DNA from: Paenibacillus melissococcoides
Lineage (GTDB): Bacteria > Bacillota > Bacilli > Paenibacillales > Paenibacillaceae
Reading direction: 5' to 3'
NCBI GenBank assembly: GCA_944800085.1
Contig: CALYLO010000001.1
Coordinates: forward strand, 20,001-84,000
Length of the DNA stretch: 64,000 bases
Position numbers and translations under genes: made by a program. The notes below the pieces were generated by a model, which saw only the letters and a list, made by a program, of their open reading frames with translations, was not told the origin of the DNA and searched no databases. Shown here one piece after another: positions 8,886 through 17,555 of this stretch; position 1 is the stretch's first letter; each line of letters starts with the position of its first letter.

Positions 8886-9452
8886 GTGAATACATTGGAG
8901 AAACGGCTCGCGAGATTGGCCCGCAAAGGAGACACACGGGCTTTCGCCGAGATTGTCGAATTATATAAAGATAAGATCTATCACCTGGCCTACCGCATGC
9001 TGAATAACCGGCATGAGGCGGAGGACGTGGTGCAGGATACCTTTTTGCGCGTATACCGCAATCTGGACCGCTACGACGAGAATCAAAAGTTCTCGACGTG
9101 GATCTACCGTATCGGGACGAACTTGTGTATCGATCGGCTTCGCAAGCGGAAGCCGAATTACTCTCTCGACGCCGAGATGACGGAGCAAGAGGGCGTGGAC
9201 GGATATGCCATGATTCCAAGCGACGACCGGACGCCGGAATCGTATCTGATTGTCAGCGAGACGCAGCGGATGGTGCAGGAAGCGATTAATAGCCTTCCGT
9301 CCAAATATAAATCGGTCATGGTGCTCCGGTATTTGCAGGATATGTCACTGCAGGAGATCAGCGATGTGCTGGATATGCCGGTCACGACCATCAAAACGCG
9401 CGTGCATCGGGGCAGGGAATTTTTGCGCAAAAAGCTGGAACGGAAATTATAG
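8886..9452 (+). CDS. sigW: ECF sigma factor SigW
   Basis: 188-residue extracytoplasmic-function sigma factor that redirects RNA polymerase to cell-envelope stress promoters. Region 2 is visible from about residue 20 to 90, with the region 2.2 core EAEDVVQDTFLRVYRN and the region 2.4 segment FSTWIYRIGTNLCIDRLRKR. Region 4.2 near the C-terminus reads LQEISDVLDMPVTTIKTRVH, a helix-turn-helix for -35 recognition. Start is GTG at 8886 with ggaggg just upstream. Length matches B. subtilis SigW (187). The order sigW-rsiW-cdaA-cdaR-glmM-glmS is the Bacillus arrangement, which is why the paralogue name is given. Unlike B. subtilis, no SigW site is seen upstream of the gene; one lies downstream at 9476. 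Confidence 0.92.
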   Translation: MNTLEKRLARLARKGDTRAFAEIVELYKDKIYHLAYRMLNNRHEAEDVVQDTFLRVYRNLDRYDENQKFSTWIYRIGTNLCIDRLRKRKPNYSLDAEMTEQEGVDGYAMIPSDDRTPESYLIVSETQRMVQEAINSLPSKYKSVMVLRYLQDMSLQEISDVLDMPVTTIKTRVHRGREFLRKKLERKL

Positions 9453-9475
9453 GAATAAATAACAGATTATTTGTT

Positions 9476-9501
9476 TGAAACTATTCGATTGCTGCAGCGT
9501 A
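9476..9501 (+). promoter_or_regulatory. SigW-type ECF promoter between sigW and rsiW
   Basis: TGAAAC (9476-9481), exactly 16 bp, CGTA (9498-9501): a full match to the published B. subtilis SigW consensus. It lies 24 bp after the sigW stop and about 100 bp before rsiW, so it would drive rsiW rather than sigW. Confidence 0.8.
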
Positions 9502-9602
9502 ACGTATAGGAGACCGGCAAATGTCCGACTTCTCTTCCGGCCGGATAGAGACTTTCGCATTTGCAGGTTATTTTATGAGACTTCAAGAAAGGACTGGCTC
9601 AA

Positions 9603-10220
9603 ATGGATTGCAAAGAAGCCGTCTCATTGATGCATGATCTTCTGGATGACGATTTGGACCGAGAATGTGCGGTGGAACTGAAAATGCATATGCTTGGGTG
9701 CCCGGCTTGCCATGAGCGATTCCGTGAGTTGGAGCAGACGGATCGTCTGCTGTACGGGTTCAATCATCGTTTGCAGCCCGTATCCGAGGATCTCACCGAC
9801 CGCATAATGAGTATCATTCCGAAGCCGAATCAGCGCAGCGCTTTTTCGGTATGGGTGAAGCGGCATCCCGCAATTACGGTGGCGGCCGTCTTTGTTTTGG
9901 TGATGATGACCAGTTGGCTCAGTATGTGGAATTCAGATAAACAGCTCGTCGTGAAAGGCTCGAATTTGAATGGCGTTGTCATTGAGAACAACGTCGTCAT
10001 TGTGCCTCCAGACAAGGAGGTTGCCGGGGATCTGACGATTCGCAATGGCGCAGCCGAAGTGTACGGCAAGGTGAAGGGAGACGTCACCGTCATCGACGGG
10101 AAGCTGTTCCAGGCATCCACCGCGAATATTTCGGGCTCGGTTCACCAGATCGACGAAGCCATCAGCTGGATATGGTACCAAATTACTAGTTTGTTCGGTA
10201 CAAGGCCGGACACCCCTTGA
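9603..10220 (+). CDS. rsiW: Anti-sigma-W factor RsiW, zinc-finger membrane protein
   Basis: 205 residues. The cytoplasmic N-terminus has the zinc-binding anti-sigma motif His29-x3-Cys33-x2-Cys36, with a further Cys3 as in the ZAS family; it would hold SigW inactive. One membrane segment is visible at about residues 90-108 (AITVAAVFVLVMMTSW). The outside part is short and valine/glycine-rich, resembling a polymer-forming (bactofilin-like) strand repeat; this is an impression only. In Bacillus the homologue is destroyed by regulated proteolysis under envelope stress. Separated from sigW by 150 bp that hold a SigW promoter, so it may be expressed from its own SigW-dependent transcript. A terminator follows at 10252. 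Confidence 0.88.
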   Translation: MDCKEAVSLMHDLLDDDLDRECAVELKMHMLGCPACHERFRELEQTDRLLYGFNHRLQPVSEDLTDRIMSIIPKPNQRSAFSVWVKRHPAITVAAVFVLVMMTSWLSMWNSDKQLVVKGSNLNGVVIENNVVIVPPDKEVAGDLTIRNGAAEVYGKVKGDVTVIDGKLFQASTANISGSVHQIDEAISWIWYQITSLFGTRPDTP

Positions 10221-10251
10221 GGGGCAACGCCCGGCCTCTAGACCGATATTA

Positions 10252-10285
10252 AGCTCTCCTGCGATGTCTGTAGGAGAGTTTTTTT
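10252..10285 (+). terminator. Intrinsic terminator after rsiW
   Basis: Arms ctctcctgc/gtaggagag (one G-T pair) followed by seven T. It separates rsiW from cdaA. Confidence 0.85.
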
Positions 10286-10301
10286 GGTTCAGACAGGAGT
10301 T

Positions 10302-10330
10302 TTGCGTCATGGCGGAGAAAAGTATATAGT
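10302..10330 (+). promoter_or_regulatory. Sigma-A-type promoter of cdaA
   Basis: TTGCGT (10302-10307), 17 bp spacer, TATAGT (10325-10330), about 60 bp before the cdaA start and just after the rsiW terminator. It makes cdaA-cdaR a separate unit from sigW-rsiW. Confidence 0.65.
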
Positions 10331-10391
10331 TAAGTTCATGAGAGAACGCTGTAGATGAATGATTTTATCAGGGAATGTTGGGGGTACCAGC

Positions 10392-11216
10392 ATGAATTAT
10401 TTTGCGGACATGACGTGGCCGAACATGCTCAAGGATGTTATTGATATTTTGGTCGTAAGCTATATTATATACCAATTGCTTGTCCTTATCCGTGGCACTC
10501 GCGCCATCCAGCTTTTGAAGGGGATTTTTGTCCTCGTCATCATCTGGGCGGTTAGTACATGGTTCAATCTATATACGCTGAAATGGTTAATGAATCAGAT
10601 GTTCACCTTCGGGGTGCTGGCGCTGGTCATCATTTTCCAGCCGGAGATGCGGCGCGCGCTGGAGCAGCTGGGCCGAGGGAAAATTTTGGGGCGCCGCACC
10701 GCCGTCGACGAGGACGAAACGGCTCGCATTATCGGGGAACTGATTAAGGCCGTAAATTATATGTCACGGCGGAAGATCGGGGCGCTCATCGTCTTTGAGC
10801 GCACAACGGGGCTCAATGAATATACCGAGTCGGGCATCGCTATGGAGTCGAGGCTTAGCTCCGAGCTGCTGATTAATATTTTCGTTCCGAATACGCCGCT
10901 GCATGACGGCGCGGTCATCGTGCGCGGCACCCAGATCGCCGCAGCGGCCTGTTATTTGCCATTATCGGAAAATCCGTTCATCAGCAAAGAACTCGGGACG
11001 AGACACCGCGCGGCGATTGGAATCAGTGAAGTGAGCGATGCCATCTCGGTGATCGTATCGGAAGAGACGGGGCAGGTGTCTCTGGCGATGAACGGGCAAG
11101 TGGTCCGGGACATCAAGGAAGAGTCGCTCATCTCGAAGCTGTTCGAGGAACTGAAGCCGCCTGCCAAAAAGGAACGCCGCTTGTTCTGGAAACGAAAAGG
11201 TGAGCATCATGGATAA
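10392..11216 (+). CDS. cdaA: Diadenylate cyclase CdaA (c-di-AMP synthase)
   Basis: Membrane enzyme joining two ATP to give cyclic di-AMP, which controls potassium and osmolyte balance and is tied to cell-wall growth. The 274-residue product has three N-terminal membrane segments (about residues 14-33, 40-58, 66-84) and a cytoplasmic DAC domain with the two diagnostic motifs: DGA (PLHDGAVIVRG, Asp near 173) and RHR (LGTRHRAAIG, near 204). ATG 10392 is chosen over an in-frame alternative at 10359 because tgggggt lies upstream and the membrane start fits homologues. The last codons overlap cdaR by 8 bp, implying coupled translation. Confidence 0.95.
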   Translation: MNYFADMTWPNMLKDVIDILVVSYIIYQLLVLIRGTRAIQLLKGIFVLVIIWAVSTWFNLYTLKWLMNQMFTFGVLALVIIFQPEMRRALEQLGRGKILGRRTAVDEDETARIIGELIKAVNYMSRRKIGALIVFERTTGLNEYTESGIAMESRLSSELLINIFVPNTPLHDGAVIVRGTQIAAAACYLPLSENPFISKELGTRHRAAIGISEVSDAISVIVSEETGQVSLAMNGQVVRDIKEESLISKLFEELKPPAKKERRLFWKRKGEHHG

Positions 11217-12633
11217 ATGGTTAATGAACAACACATCCGCCAAGATTATCGCGCTCCTCATCGGGGTGCTCCTGTTCATCGTCGTACACAAGGATGATCC
11301 GGCGAGTGTCTCGGTTCCTCCGCTTATGGAGACGCGATGGATTGACAATGTCCAGGTGCGGACCGTCGGCCTGGATACGAAGCAGGAGGTAATCAAGTCG
11401 ATTGCGCCGGATTCGGTGCGGATTCAAGTGCGCGGGAAGCGAACGACGATCGCGGCTGCGCTGCCGGAAAACTATAAGGTGATTTTGGACTTGACGGGCT
11501 ATGGACCGGGCAAGCACGTCGTTCAGCTGCAGCATGATTTCCCTCCGGGCATCGAGCTGCAGGAGATGCAGCCGTCGAGCGTTACGGTCGAGCTGGAGGA
11601 TGTGCAGACGAAGGAATTCGAGGTTCAGGTTCGCACCGAGGGAGCCGCTGCCCAAGGATATAAGCCGGGCACGCCGATTATCTCCCCGTCGAACCGGGTT
11701 CATGTGACGCTGCCGGCGTCGCGGATGACGGAGGTGGCCGCTGTCTCTGCCGCCGTCAATATCGAAGGGGCTAACGAGTCGGTCATCGCCAAGCGCGTGA
11801 AGCTAACGGCCTATAATGAACGCGGGCAGGAAATTGAGGATGCGGTCATTACCCCATCGGTCGTCGAGATTGAAGTTCCGATCACGAAGCCGTTCAAGAC
11901 CGTTCCGCTTCAATTGGATCTGGTCGGACAGCTTCCGGACGGGCTGGCCGTCTCTTCGCTGGTGCCAAGCGTCAACCAGATTACGCTGTATGGTCCTCAG
12001 GAAGTATTGAACAAGATTGAATTTTTCGACGGGGTTCAAGTGAATCTGAAGCAAATCGACCAGGCCGGACAATATAAGCTGAACGTAACATTGACGCCGC
12101 CGCCGAACATTGAGAAAATAGAACCGAGTGAGATCACGGTGGATGTCGTCGTATCCGCCGTGAAGCAAAAGGTGATTACCGGTGTTCCGATTACGCTCAC
12201 CGGGGAGAATGACCGACTGGAGACATCGATTGTGGAACCGGCTACCCGCAAGCTCGATGTCGCCGTCGTCGGTGCGCCGAACCTGATCGATGACATGACC
12301 GCCGGCGATGTTCAGCTTATCGCGAACGTGAATGATTTGCCGGCAGGCACGCATACGATCAACGTTCAGGTGAATCTGCCCCGCTTCGTAAGGCGAGCGG
12401 AACAGACTCCGCTCACGGTAACTGTCGAGATTCGGGATAAGGGGGAGCCCGCCACGACAGATCCCGTTCCGGATGGCGGCGGCGAGCCGGATAACGGAAC
12501 GCACGGCGGTACGGAAGGGAATCGCCCGGATACAGAACCAACCGAGCCGAACGGCTCGAGCCATGAGGAAGATCAGACGCCGGAAGAACAGACTTCTACC
12601 GATTCCGGCGATGACACGCTCACTCAGGAATGA
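11209..12633 (+). CDS. cdaR: CdaA regulator CdaR (YbbR-domain protein)
   Basis: 474 residues. A single N-terminal membrane anchor (about residues 11-28, KIIALLIGVLLFIVV) is followed by an extracellular region of several beta-rich YbbR-type repeats, roughly 50-420, and a low-complexity acidic Pro/Thr/Glu tail. In Bacillus and Listeria the homologue binds CdaA and adjusts its activity. Start: the ATG at 11209 has aaaggtgag directly upstream; a GTG at 11200 is possible. It overlaps the end of cdaA. No terminator is seen before glmM; instead a strong hairpin lies in the 117 bp gap. Confidence 0.92.
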   Translation: MDKWLMNNTSAKIIALLIGVLLFIVVHKDDPASVSVPPLMETRWIDNVQVRTVGLDTKQEVIKSIAPDSVRIQVRGKRTTIAAALPENYKVILDLTGYGPGKHVVQLQHDFPPGIELQEMQPSSVTVELEDVQTKEFEVQVRTEGAAAQGYKPGTPIISPSNRVHVTLPASRMTEVAAVSAAVNIEGANESVIAKRVKLTAYNERGQEIEDAVITPSVVEIEVPITKPFKTVPLQLDLVGQLPDGLAVSSLVPSVNQITLYGPQEVLNKIEFFDGVQVNLKQIDQAGQYKLNVTLTPPPNIEKIEPSEITVDVVVSAVKQKVITGVPITLTGENDRLETSIVEPATRKLDVAVVGAPNLIDDMTAGDVQLIANVNDLPAGTHTINVQVNLPRFVRRAEQTPLTVTVEIRDKGEPATTDPVPDGGGEPDNGTHGGTEGNRPDTEPTEPNGSSHEEDQTPEEQTSTDSGDDTLTQE

Positions 12634-12679
12634 ACGCATATAATCAGCAGGTGAACCTATATAACAAGTAATCGAGGAG

Positions 12680-12727
12680 CTGCCAACCCCATCCGTCCCG
12701 CCTGGCGCGGGCGGATGTAGGCGGCAG
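12680..12727 (+). promoter_or_regulatory. Hairpin in the cdaR-glmM gap
   Basis: Arms catccgtcccgc/gcgggcggatg (one bulge) extended outward by ctgcc/ggcag. There is no T run, so it is not a terminator. It stands immediately before the glmM ribosome-binding site (gaaggagag), so it could affect mRNA stability, processing or translation. Confidence 0.45.
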
Positions 12728-12750
12728 AATGAAGGAGAGCAGGATTTTTT

Positions 12751-14103
12751 ATGGGGAAATATTTCGGTACAGACGGCGTCCGCGGTATTGCCAATACGGA
12801 GCTTACTGCGGAGCTTGCTTATAAAATCGGCCGCTGCGGCGGTTATGTATTAACAGGGAAGGCTGCTACCAAGCCTAAGGTGGTTATCGGCATGGACACC
12901 CGGGTATCGGGACGCATGCTGGAGGCCTCGCTGACCGCCGGTCTGCTGTCCATTGGCGCGGACGTGGTCCAGCTCGGCGTCGTGACGACGCCGGCTGTCG
13001 CTTATCTGACCCGCGATCTGGGAGCGGATGCAGGCGTCATGATCTCCGCTTCCCATAATCCGGTGGAGGATAATGGAATCAAGTTCTTCGGCCGTGACGG
13101 CTTCAAGCTGCTGGATGAGACCGAGCTGGAGATCGAGCGCCTGATGGATGCGGAGAACGATAAGCTTCCTCGTCCGATTGGCCGCGATCTGGGAACGGTC
13201 ACCACTGACACCGAAGCGAAGTGGCGTTATGTCGAATATTTGAAATCAACGGTGAAGCATCGGTTCGACGGTCTGAAAATCGTGCTGGACTGCGCGAATG
13301 GAGCGGCGTATGAATTGGCTCCCCGCCTGTTCCGCGATCTGGGCGCCGAGGTTATTGCGATCGGCGCCGAGCCGAATGGCCTCAATATCAATGCCGAATG
13401 CGGATCGACTCATCCGGAGCATTTGAAGCGGGAGGTCGTGAAGCAAGGAGCGGATCTCGGATTGGCCTTCGACGGAGATGCCGATCGGCTGATTGCCATT
13501 GATGGAGCGGGCGAAGAAGTGGACGGCGACTTCGTGCTGCTCATCTGCGGCGAGGCGATGAAGAAGGAAGGCCGCTTGAAGCAGGATACGATCGTGACGA
13601 CCGTCATGAGCAATATCGGCTTCTTTAAGGCCGCAGACCGCCTTGGGCTCAACACGGCGAAAACGGCGGTCGGGGATCGCTACGTGATGGAAGAGATGTG
13701 CCGCGGGGACTATAACCTGGGCGGAGAGCAATCCGGCCACGTTATCTTCCTGGATTACAATACGACAGGCGACGGCATGCTGACCGGCATTCAATTGGTC
13801 GACACGCTGAAGGGCAGCGGCAAGAAGCTGGATGAAGCGCGGCAAGTGATGCGCAAGTTCCCGCAGGTGCTCGTGAACGTGCGGGTTGAGGATAAGAGCA
13901 AGTACAAAGACAATCCGGCTATCGAAGAAGCGATTGCTTCGGTGGAGCGGGAATTGGGGGACAACGGCCGCGTGCTGGTGCGTCCGTCGGGGACGGAATC
14001 ACTCATTCGCGTCATGGCCGAAGGCCCGGAAGTGGACGTTGTCGAAGGATATGTCAAGCAGATTGCAGACGTCATCTCTCAGGAATTGAGCGTATTGAAC
14101 TAG
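12751..14103 (+). CDS. glmM: Phosphoglucosamine mutase GlmM
   Basis: Interconverts glucosamine-6-phosphate and glucosamine-1-phosphate on the way to UDP-GlcNAc for peptidoglycan. The 450-residue protein starts [14 protein letters not shown], carries the phospho-serine loop ISASHNP (Ser 101, the residue phosphorylated in the active enzyme), the metal-binding DGDADR, the sugar-binding GGEQSGH and the phosphate-binding RPSGTE near the C-terminus. Length matches B. subtilis (448). The ribosome site gaaggagag precedes ATG 12751. The gene is followed by a terminator at 14111, which separates it from glmS. Confidence 0.97.
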   Translation: MGKYFGTDGVRGIANTELTAELAYKIGRCGGYVLTGKAATKPKVVIGMDTRVSGRMLEASLTAGLLSIGADVVQLGVVTTPAVAYLTRDLGADAGVMISASHNPVEDNGIKFFGRDGFKLLDETELEIERLMDAENDKLPRPIGRDLGTVTTDTEAKWRYVEYLKSTVKHRFDGLKIVLDCANGAAYELAPRLFRDLGAEVIAIGAEPNGLNINAECGSTHPEHLKREVVKQGADLGLAFDGDADRLIAIDGAGEEVDGDFVLLICGEAMKKEGRLKQDTIVTTVMSNIGFFKAADRLGLNTAKTAVGDRYVMEEMCRGDYNLGGEQSGHVIFLDYNTTGDGMLTGIQLVDTLKGSGKKLDEARQVMRKFPQVLVNVRVEDKSKYKDNPAIEEAIASVERELGDNGRVLVRPSGTESLIRVMAEGPEVDVVEGYVKQIADVISQELSVLN

Positions 14104-14110
14104 GGGAGCA

Positions 14111-14145
14111 AGCCGTCTGTCCGTGTCGCCGGATGGGCGGCTTTT
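14111..14145 (+). terminator. Intrinsic terminator after glmM
   Basis: 13 bp stem agccgtctgtccg/cggatgggcggct with three G-U pairs, 6 nt loop, and a short T run. Confidence 0.75.
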
Positions 14146-14458
14146 GTCCTAACTTGCCGGGAGGCCGGTTGCCAACTGGATGCAACATGAATATAATTAA
14201 GAGCAGATTCCGCTGTGGCAGGATGGAAGGACAGCTTGCCGGGCTTCACGACATCACAGCAGTAGCCGGCTGACGCACGGAGTCGACAAGCATGCGCGGA
14301 ATACAAAGGTAGATTGTGTTCCAGCCGGTAAGGCTCTGGAGAGCGCTCGCGCGATTCGAAGAGCTTGCCGAACGGGAAGCATGCACAGTATCATTTGCAC
14401 GGTATACGATTCAATAAGGAAAGCGAGGGCAGCAGCATTTCGCAGGGAACTGCATCAT
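14146..14458. other. Leader region before the glmS ribozyme
   Basis: No supported gene. This should contain the glmS promoter; no convincing -35/-10 pair was identified. The sequence is otherwise unremarkable. Confidence 0.4.
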
Positions 14459-14605
14459 AAGCGCCAGCACTTGGCACCAGCGTTCGGATGCTGGACAAGT
14501 GGACGAGGTGGAGGTGTTCGGAATTGTTCGGCGGGGACCTCCCGGTGCGCCAACGGCACCGCAAGAGCATGACGGAAAGCGGCAAGGCGACTTGCCGGAC
14601 AACGC
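14459..14605 (+). promoter_or_regulatory. glmS ribozyme (glucosamine-6-phosphate riboswitch)
   Basis: Self-cleaving riboswitch that cuts the glmS mRNA leader when glucosamine-6-phosphate is plentiful. Visible conserved elements: the cleavage-site context a|gcgcc at 14460/14461; P1 (cacttg with caagtg) capped by a ccagc/gctgg extension; gtggacgaggtggaggt; attgttcggcgggg with acctcccgg; a P3-like ggtgc/gcacc; gcaagagcatgacggaaag; and a final stem ggcaag/cttgcc. Together these match the B. subtilis element in order and spacing. The 3' limit is approximate. It lies about 300 bp before the glmS ATG, which is longer than usual. Confidence 0.88.
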
Positions 14606-14902
14606 CTGCTTACGTTGACAGGATGATTATCGAATATACGGGAACGAAAAAATATACGAAATGGGCTGGCTCATGAATGGACGCGCACATCGGATTCGGA
14701 AGATCCTTCCGGACATGCTGCTGTGCATCGCTCATTCCTTGCACAACTGAATATCACGGCCTTCGGCTCTCCCTTGGCAGGAGGGAGTTCCTGGACGAGG
14801 GAGCCGGCCCTGAATGCCATGCATCGATGCATCGTTGCAGGCAGCATGGCTTCCGTGTGCGGCGTCCTTCGCGTACGCCGGCATAACGGAGGTTGGATTA
14901 GG
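14606..14902. other. Long leader between glmS ribozyme and glmS start
   Basis: About 300 bp of untranslated leader. An in-frame extension of glmS upstream to 14723 exists but lacks a ribosome site and does not resemble glutamine amidotransferase. No further structure is recognised. Confidence 0.4.
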
Positions 14903-16738
14903 ATGTGTGGTATTGTCGGATATATCGGTGCAAGAAATTCTCAAGCTGTATTGTTGGATGGATTGAGCAAGCTGGAGTACCGGGGCTATGATTCGGCCGG
15001 CATTGCGGTATTTACCCCGGATGGCCTTCAGGTCAGCAAGGCCCAAGGCCGCCTGGCGGTGCTCGCTTCCCGGCTGGAAGCGAAGCCGCTGGAGGGGAAC
15101 GTCGGCATCGGGCATACGCGTTGGGCGACGCACGGGAAGCCTTCGGATGAGAATTCTCATCCGCATACGGATGCTTCGCGGAAGTTCTCCGTCGTCCATA
15201 ACGGGATCGTGGAGAACTATATGGAATTGAAGGAAGAGCTGATCGCGGAAGGCGTTCAGTTCGTGTCCGATACGGATACGGAAGTGATCTCCCACCTGAT
15301 CGCCCGGGAGTACGATGGCGACATCGTCAAGGCGGTCCAGCGGGCGACTTCCCATATGCGCGGCGCCTTCGCGTTGGCTGTGCTGACGGAATACGAGCCG
15401 GATAAGCTGGTCGCGGTACGCTTTGCCAGCCCGCTTGTCATCGGCATCGGTAATGGCGAGAACTTTATCGGGTCGGATATACCGGCAATTTTACAGTATA
15501 CGCGTCGAGTCTATATTTTGAATGACGGAGAGATGGCGGTCCTCACCCGGGACGCTGTCGAATTGATGACACTGGAAGGGAATTTTATTTCTCGGGAAAT
15601 GATTGTTGTCGATTGGGACGCGGTCACTGCAGAAAAAGGCGGATATGACCATTTCATGCTCAAAGAAATTCATGAGCAGCCCAAGGCGTATCGGGATACG
15701 ATGCGCGGAAGAATTACAGAGAACCGCAGCGGGATCAAGCTGCCGGAACTGAACGTGCTCAGCGCGGAGAAGCTGCGGAGCATTCGCAATATTCACATTG
15801 TCGCTTGCGGCACCGCTTATCATGCGGGACTGGTCGGACGGACGCTCATCGAGCAGTGCACAGGCATTCCGGTCGAGACGGATGTCGCGTCGGAGTACCG
15901 GTACCGCTCGCCGATTATTACCCCGGAGACGTTGGTCATCGTGGTAAGCCAGTCGGGAGAGACGGCCGATACGCTCGCCGCTCTGCGCGAAGCGAAGCGC
16001 TGCGGCGCCGCGGTGCTGGCCATTACGAACGCGGTCGGCAGCTCGGTCGCCCGCGAAGCGGATGACACGATTATTACGTGGGCCGGTCCGGAGATCGCGG
16101 TCGCTTCGACGAAGGCGTATACGTCGCAGCTGATTGCCTTCATGCTGTTCAGCTTGTACGCTGCCCAGACGCTGGGCACGAAGGACCAAGCCTGGATCCG
16201 CGAGCAGCTTGCCGCGATGCAGGCCTTGCCTGAGCAGGTCGAGCGGATCCTGCAGCAGGCTGGCGAGCTGAAGCGGGTGGCCGAGGAGATGGCCCGCCAT
16301 GAGCATTTGTTCTTCATCGGACGCGGTCTCGATTATGCCGTCGCGCTCGAAGGCTCGCTCAAGCTAAAGGAGATCTCGTACATTCATTCCGAGGCCTATG
16401 CGGCCGGGGAATTGAAGCACGGTACGCTGGCCCTGATTGAAGAAGGCGTGCCTGTCATCGCGCTGGCGACCCAGTCTGCGCTCCTGGAGAAGACGGTGAG
16501 CAACATCAAGGAAGTGAAGGCGCGCGGCGGAGTCGTCTTCGCGGTCACCGACGAAGCGAACGCTCCGGCGCTGCAGAAGGCGGTCGACGGCACCTTTGTC
16601 GTCCCGGCTACGCTGCCTCTGCTCACGCCGGCCCTCGCGGTCGTGCCGCTGCAGCTTATCGCGTATTATGCGAGCCTGGCCCGCGGCAATGATGTTGACA
16701 AGCCGCGGAATCTGGCGAAGAGCGTGACGGTGGAGTAA
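14903..16738 (+). CDS. glmS: Glutamine-fructose-6-phosphate aminotransferase (isomerizing) GlmS
   Basis: Makes glucosamine-6-phosphate from fructose-6-phosphate and glutamine, the first committed step to UDP-GlcNAc. The 611-residue protein begins MCGIVGYIG, so Cys2 becomes the N-terminal nucleophile of the class II amidotransferase domain (about 2-240); YRGYDSAGIA and HTRWATHG follow. Two SIS sugar-isomerase domains follow (VACGTAYHAG, SQSGETADT, then FIGRG and EAYAAGELKHG), and the C-terminus ends LAKSVTVE as in the family. ATG 14903 is fixed by the need for Cys2; ggagg is at 14888-14892. Expression should fall when its product accumulates, through the ribozyme at 14459. Confidence 0.97.
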   Translation: MCGIVGYIGARNSQAVLLDGLSKLEYRGYDSAGIAVFTPDGLQVSKAQGRLAVLASRLEAKPLEGNVGIGHTRWATHGKPSDENSHPHTDASRKFSVVHNGIVENYMELKEELIAEGVQFVSDTDTEVISHLIAREYDGDIVKAVQRATSHMRGAFALAVLTEYEPDKLVAVRFASPLVIGIGNGENFIGSDIPAILQYTRRVYILNDGEMAVLTRDAVELMTLEGNFISREMIVVDWDAVTAEKGGYDHFMLKEIHEQPKAYRDTMRGRITENRSGIKLPELNVLSAEKLRSIRNIHIVACGTAYHAGLVGRTLIEQCTGIPVETDVASEYRYRSPIITPETLVIVVSQSGETADTLAALREAKRCGAAVLAITNAVGSSVAREADDTIITWAGPEIAVASTKAYTSQLIAFMLFSLYAAQTLGTKDQAWIREQLAAMQALPEQVERILQQAGELKRVAEEMARHEHLFFIGRGLDYAVALEGSLKLKEISYIHSEAYAAGELKHGTLALIEEGVPVIALATQSALLEKTVSNIKEVKARGGVVFAVTDEANAPALQKAVDGTFVVPATLPLLTPALAVVPLQLIAYYASLARGNDVDKPRNLAKSVTVE

Positions 16739-16780
16739 GTTAGGTTGTTATTTGCACTGTAACTGTCCCAGTATAAAAAA

Positions 16781-16811
16781 GTCGTGAACCAGTAAAAGAT
16801 GTCGTGAACCA
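16781..16811. repeat. Pair of 11 bp direct repeats (gtcgtgaacca)
   Basis: The repeats occur at 16781-16791 and 16801-16811, a 20 bp period or about two helical turns. They lie about 110 bp before the XRE gene. They could be operator half-sites or the remnant of an insertion-sequence end; neither is proven. Confidence 0.5.
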
Positions 16812-16839
16812 AATGCAAGATGAATGATTTTCAGCATCT

Positions 16840-16877
16840 AAAAGGGAGCCCGAGGGATTGATTCGTGGCTCCTTTTT
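16840..16877 (+). terminator. Intrinsic terminator downstream of glmS
   Basis: Arms aaagggagcc/ggctccttt with one G-T pair and a T run at 16873-16877. The A-rich 5' side means it could work in both directions. Confidence 0.75.
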
Positions 16878-16922
16878 AAAATGCTAAAAAACATTATACA
16901 TACTTCATAATTGGTGGTGAAA

Positions 16923-17276
16923 ATGTTGAATGACATTGGCCATAAAATAAAATGTATCCGTAAAGAAAACAATTTAAACCAAGTTCAATTTGCAAAAAGC
17001 ATAGGAATTTCTCAAGGGAACCTGAGTGAAATTGAGCTGGGAAATAGTAATCCATCTGCGGAAACATTAATATCTATTCGAACACAATATAATGTGAACT
17101 TAAATTGGCTATTAACCGGTGTGGCTGCAGAAGATGGGACGACATATGAAGATGAATTCGAGCGAAGGTTGATTGAAGTTTATAGAAATCTTGATGATTA
17201 TGATAAGAACGAAATAATTGAGTTTATACGAGTAAAAATAAAATTGAAATCAATAAAGTTGTTCAATGGAAAGTAA
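16923..17276 (+). CDS. XRE-family helix-turn-helix regulator
   Basis: 117 residues. The N-terminal Cro/CI-type helix-turn-helix spans about residues 2-60 (LNQVQFAKSIGISQGNLSEI contains helices 2 and 3), followed by LNWLLTG and a short acidic C-terminal tail. It resembles phage-type repressors such as those paired with ImmA peptidases, but no such partner follows. ATG 16923 is chosen for ggtggtga just upstream. Base composition is clearly more AT-rich than the flanking glmS and pmx genes, suggesting acquisition with the accessory stretch. Target genes are unknown; the gtcgtgaacca repeats upstream are candidate sites only. Confidence 0.8.
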   Translation: MLNDIGHKIKCIRKENNLNQVQFAKSIGISQGNLSEIELGNSNPSAETLISIRTQYNVNLNWLLTGVAAEDGTTYEDEFERRLIEVYRNLDDYDKNEIIEFIRVKIKLKSIKLFNGK

Positions 17277-17555
17277 GGTATTTCCTTATTGCTCAGTTTA
17301 AGATAAGGATCAAATGGAAGATAATGAAGAGGACGCAGCCAAGCGAAGAAGCGGGAGTTTCCTTTTTATTGATATAGTGGGCAGATTTGCCTAGTAAAAT
17401 ATATGAAAAATCAACGTCACAGTACCTCTAGCTTCTTCTAATGTTCACAGGCCGAAAGCTGTTTAAAATGATTGGTTTTCTCCGCAACTACTATCAGGTT
17501 CTAAATTGTGTAACAACGCACCATCATTATCTTGAAAAGCACGAATAACCATTAC
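17277..17555. other. AT-rich spacer between XRE gene and IS
   Basis: No supported gene. A 26-codon frame at 17314-17394 starts after a weak purine stretch but resembles nothing known. Confidence 0.4.

Noticed and set aside
14723..14902. 60-codon N-terminal extension of glmS
   Set aside because: GlmS needs Cys at position 2 after Met; the extension has no ribosome site and lies in the ribozyme leader.
17314..17394. 26-codon frame after the XRE gene
   Set aside because: Too short and unlike any known antitoxin or ImmA start; the purine stretch upstream is weak.
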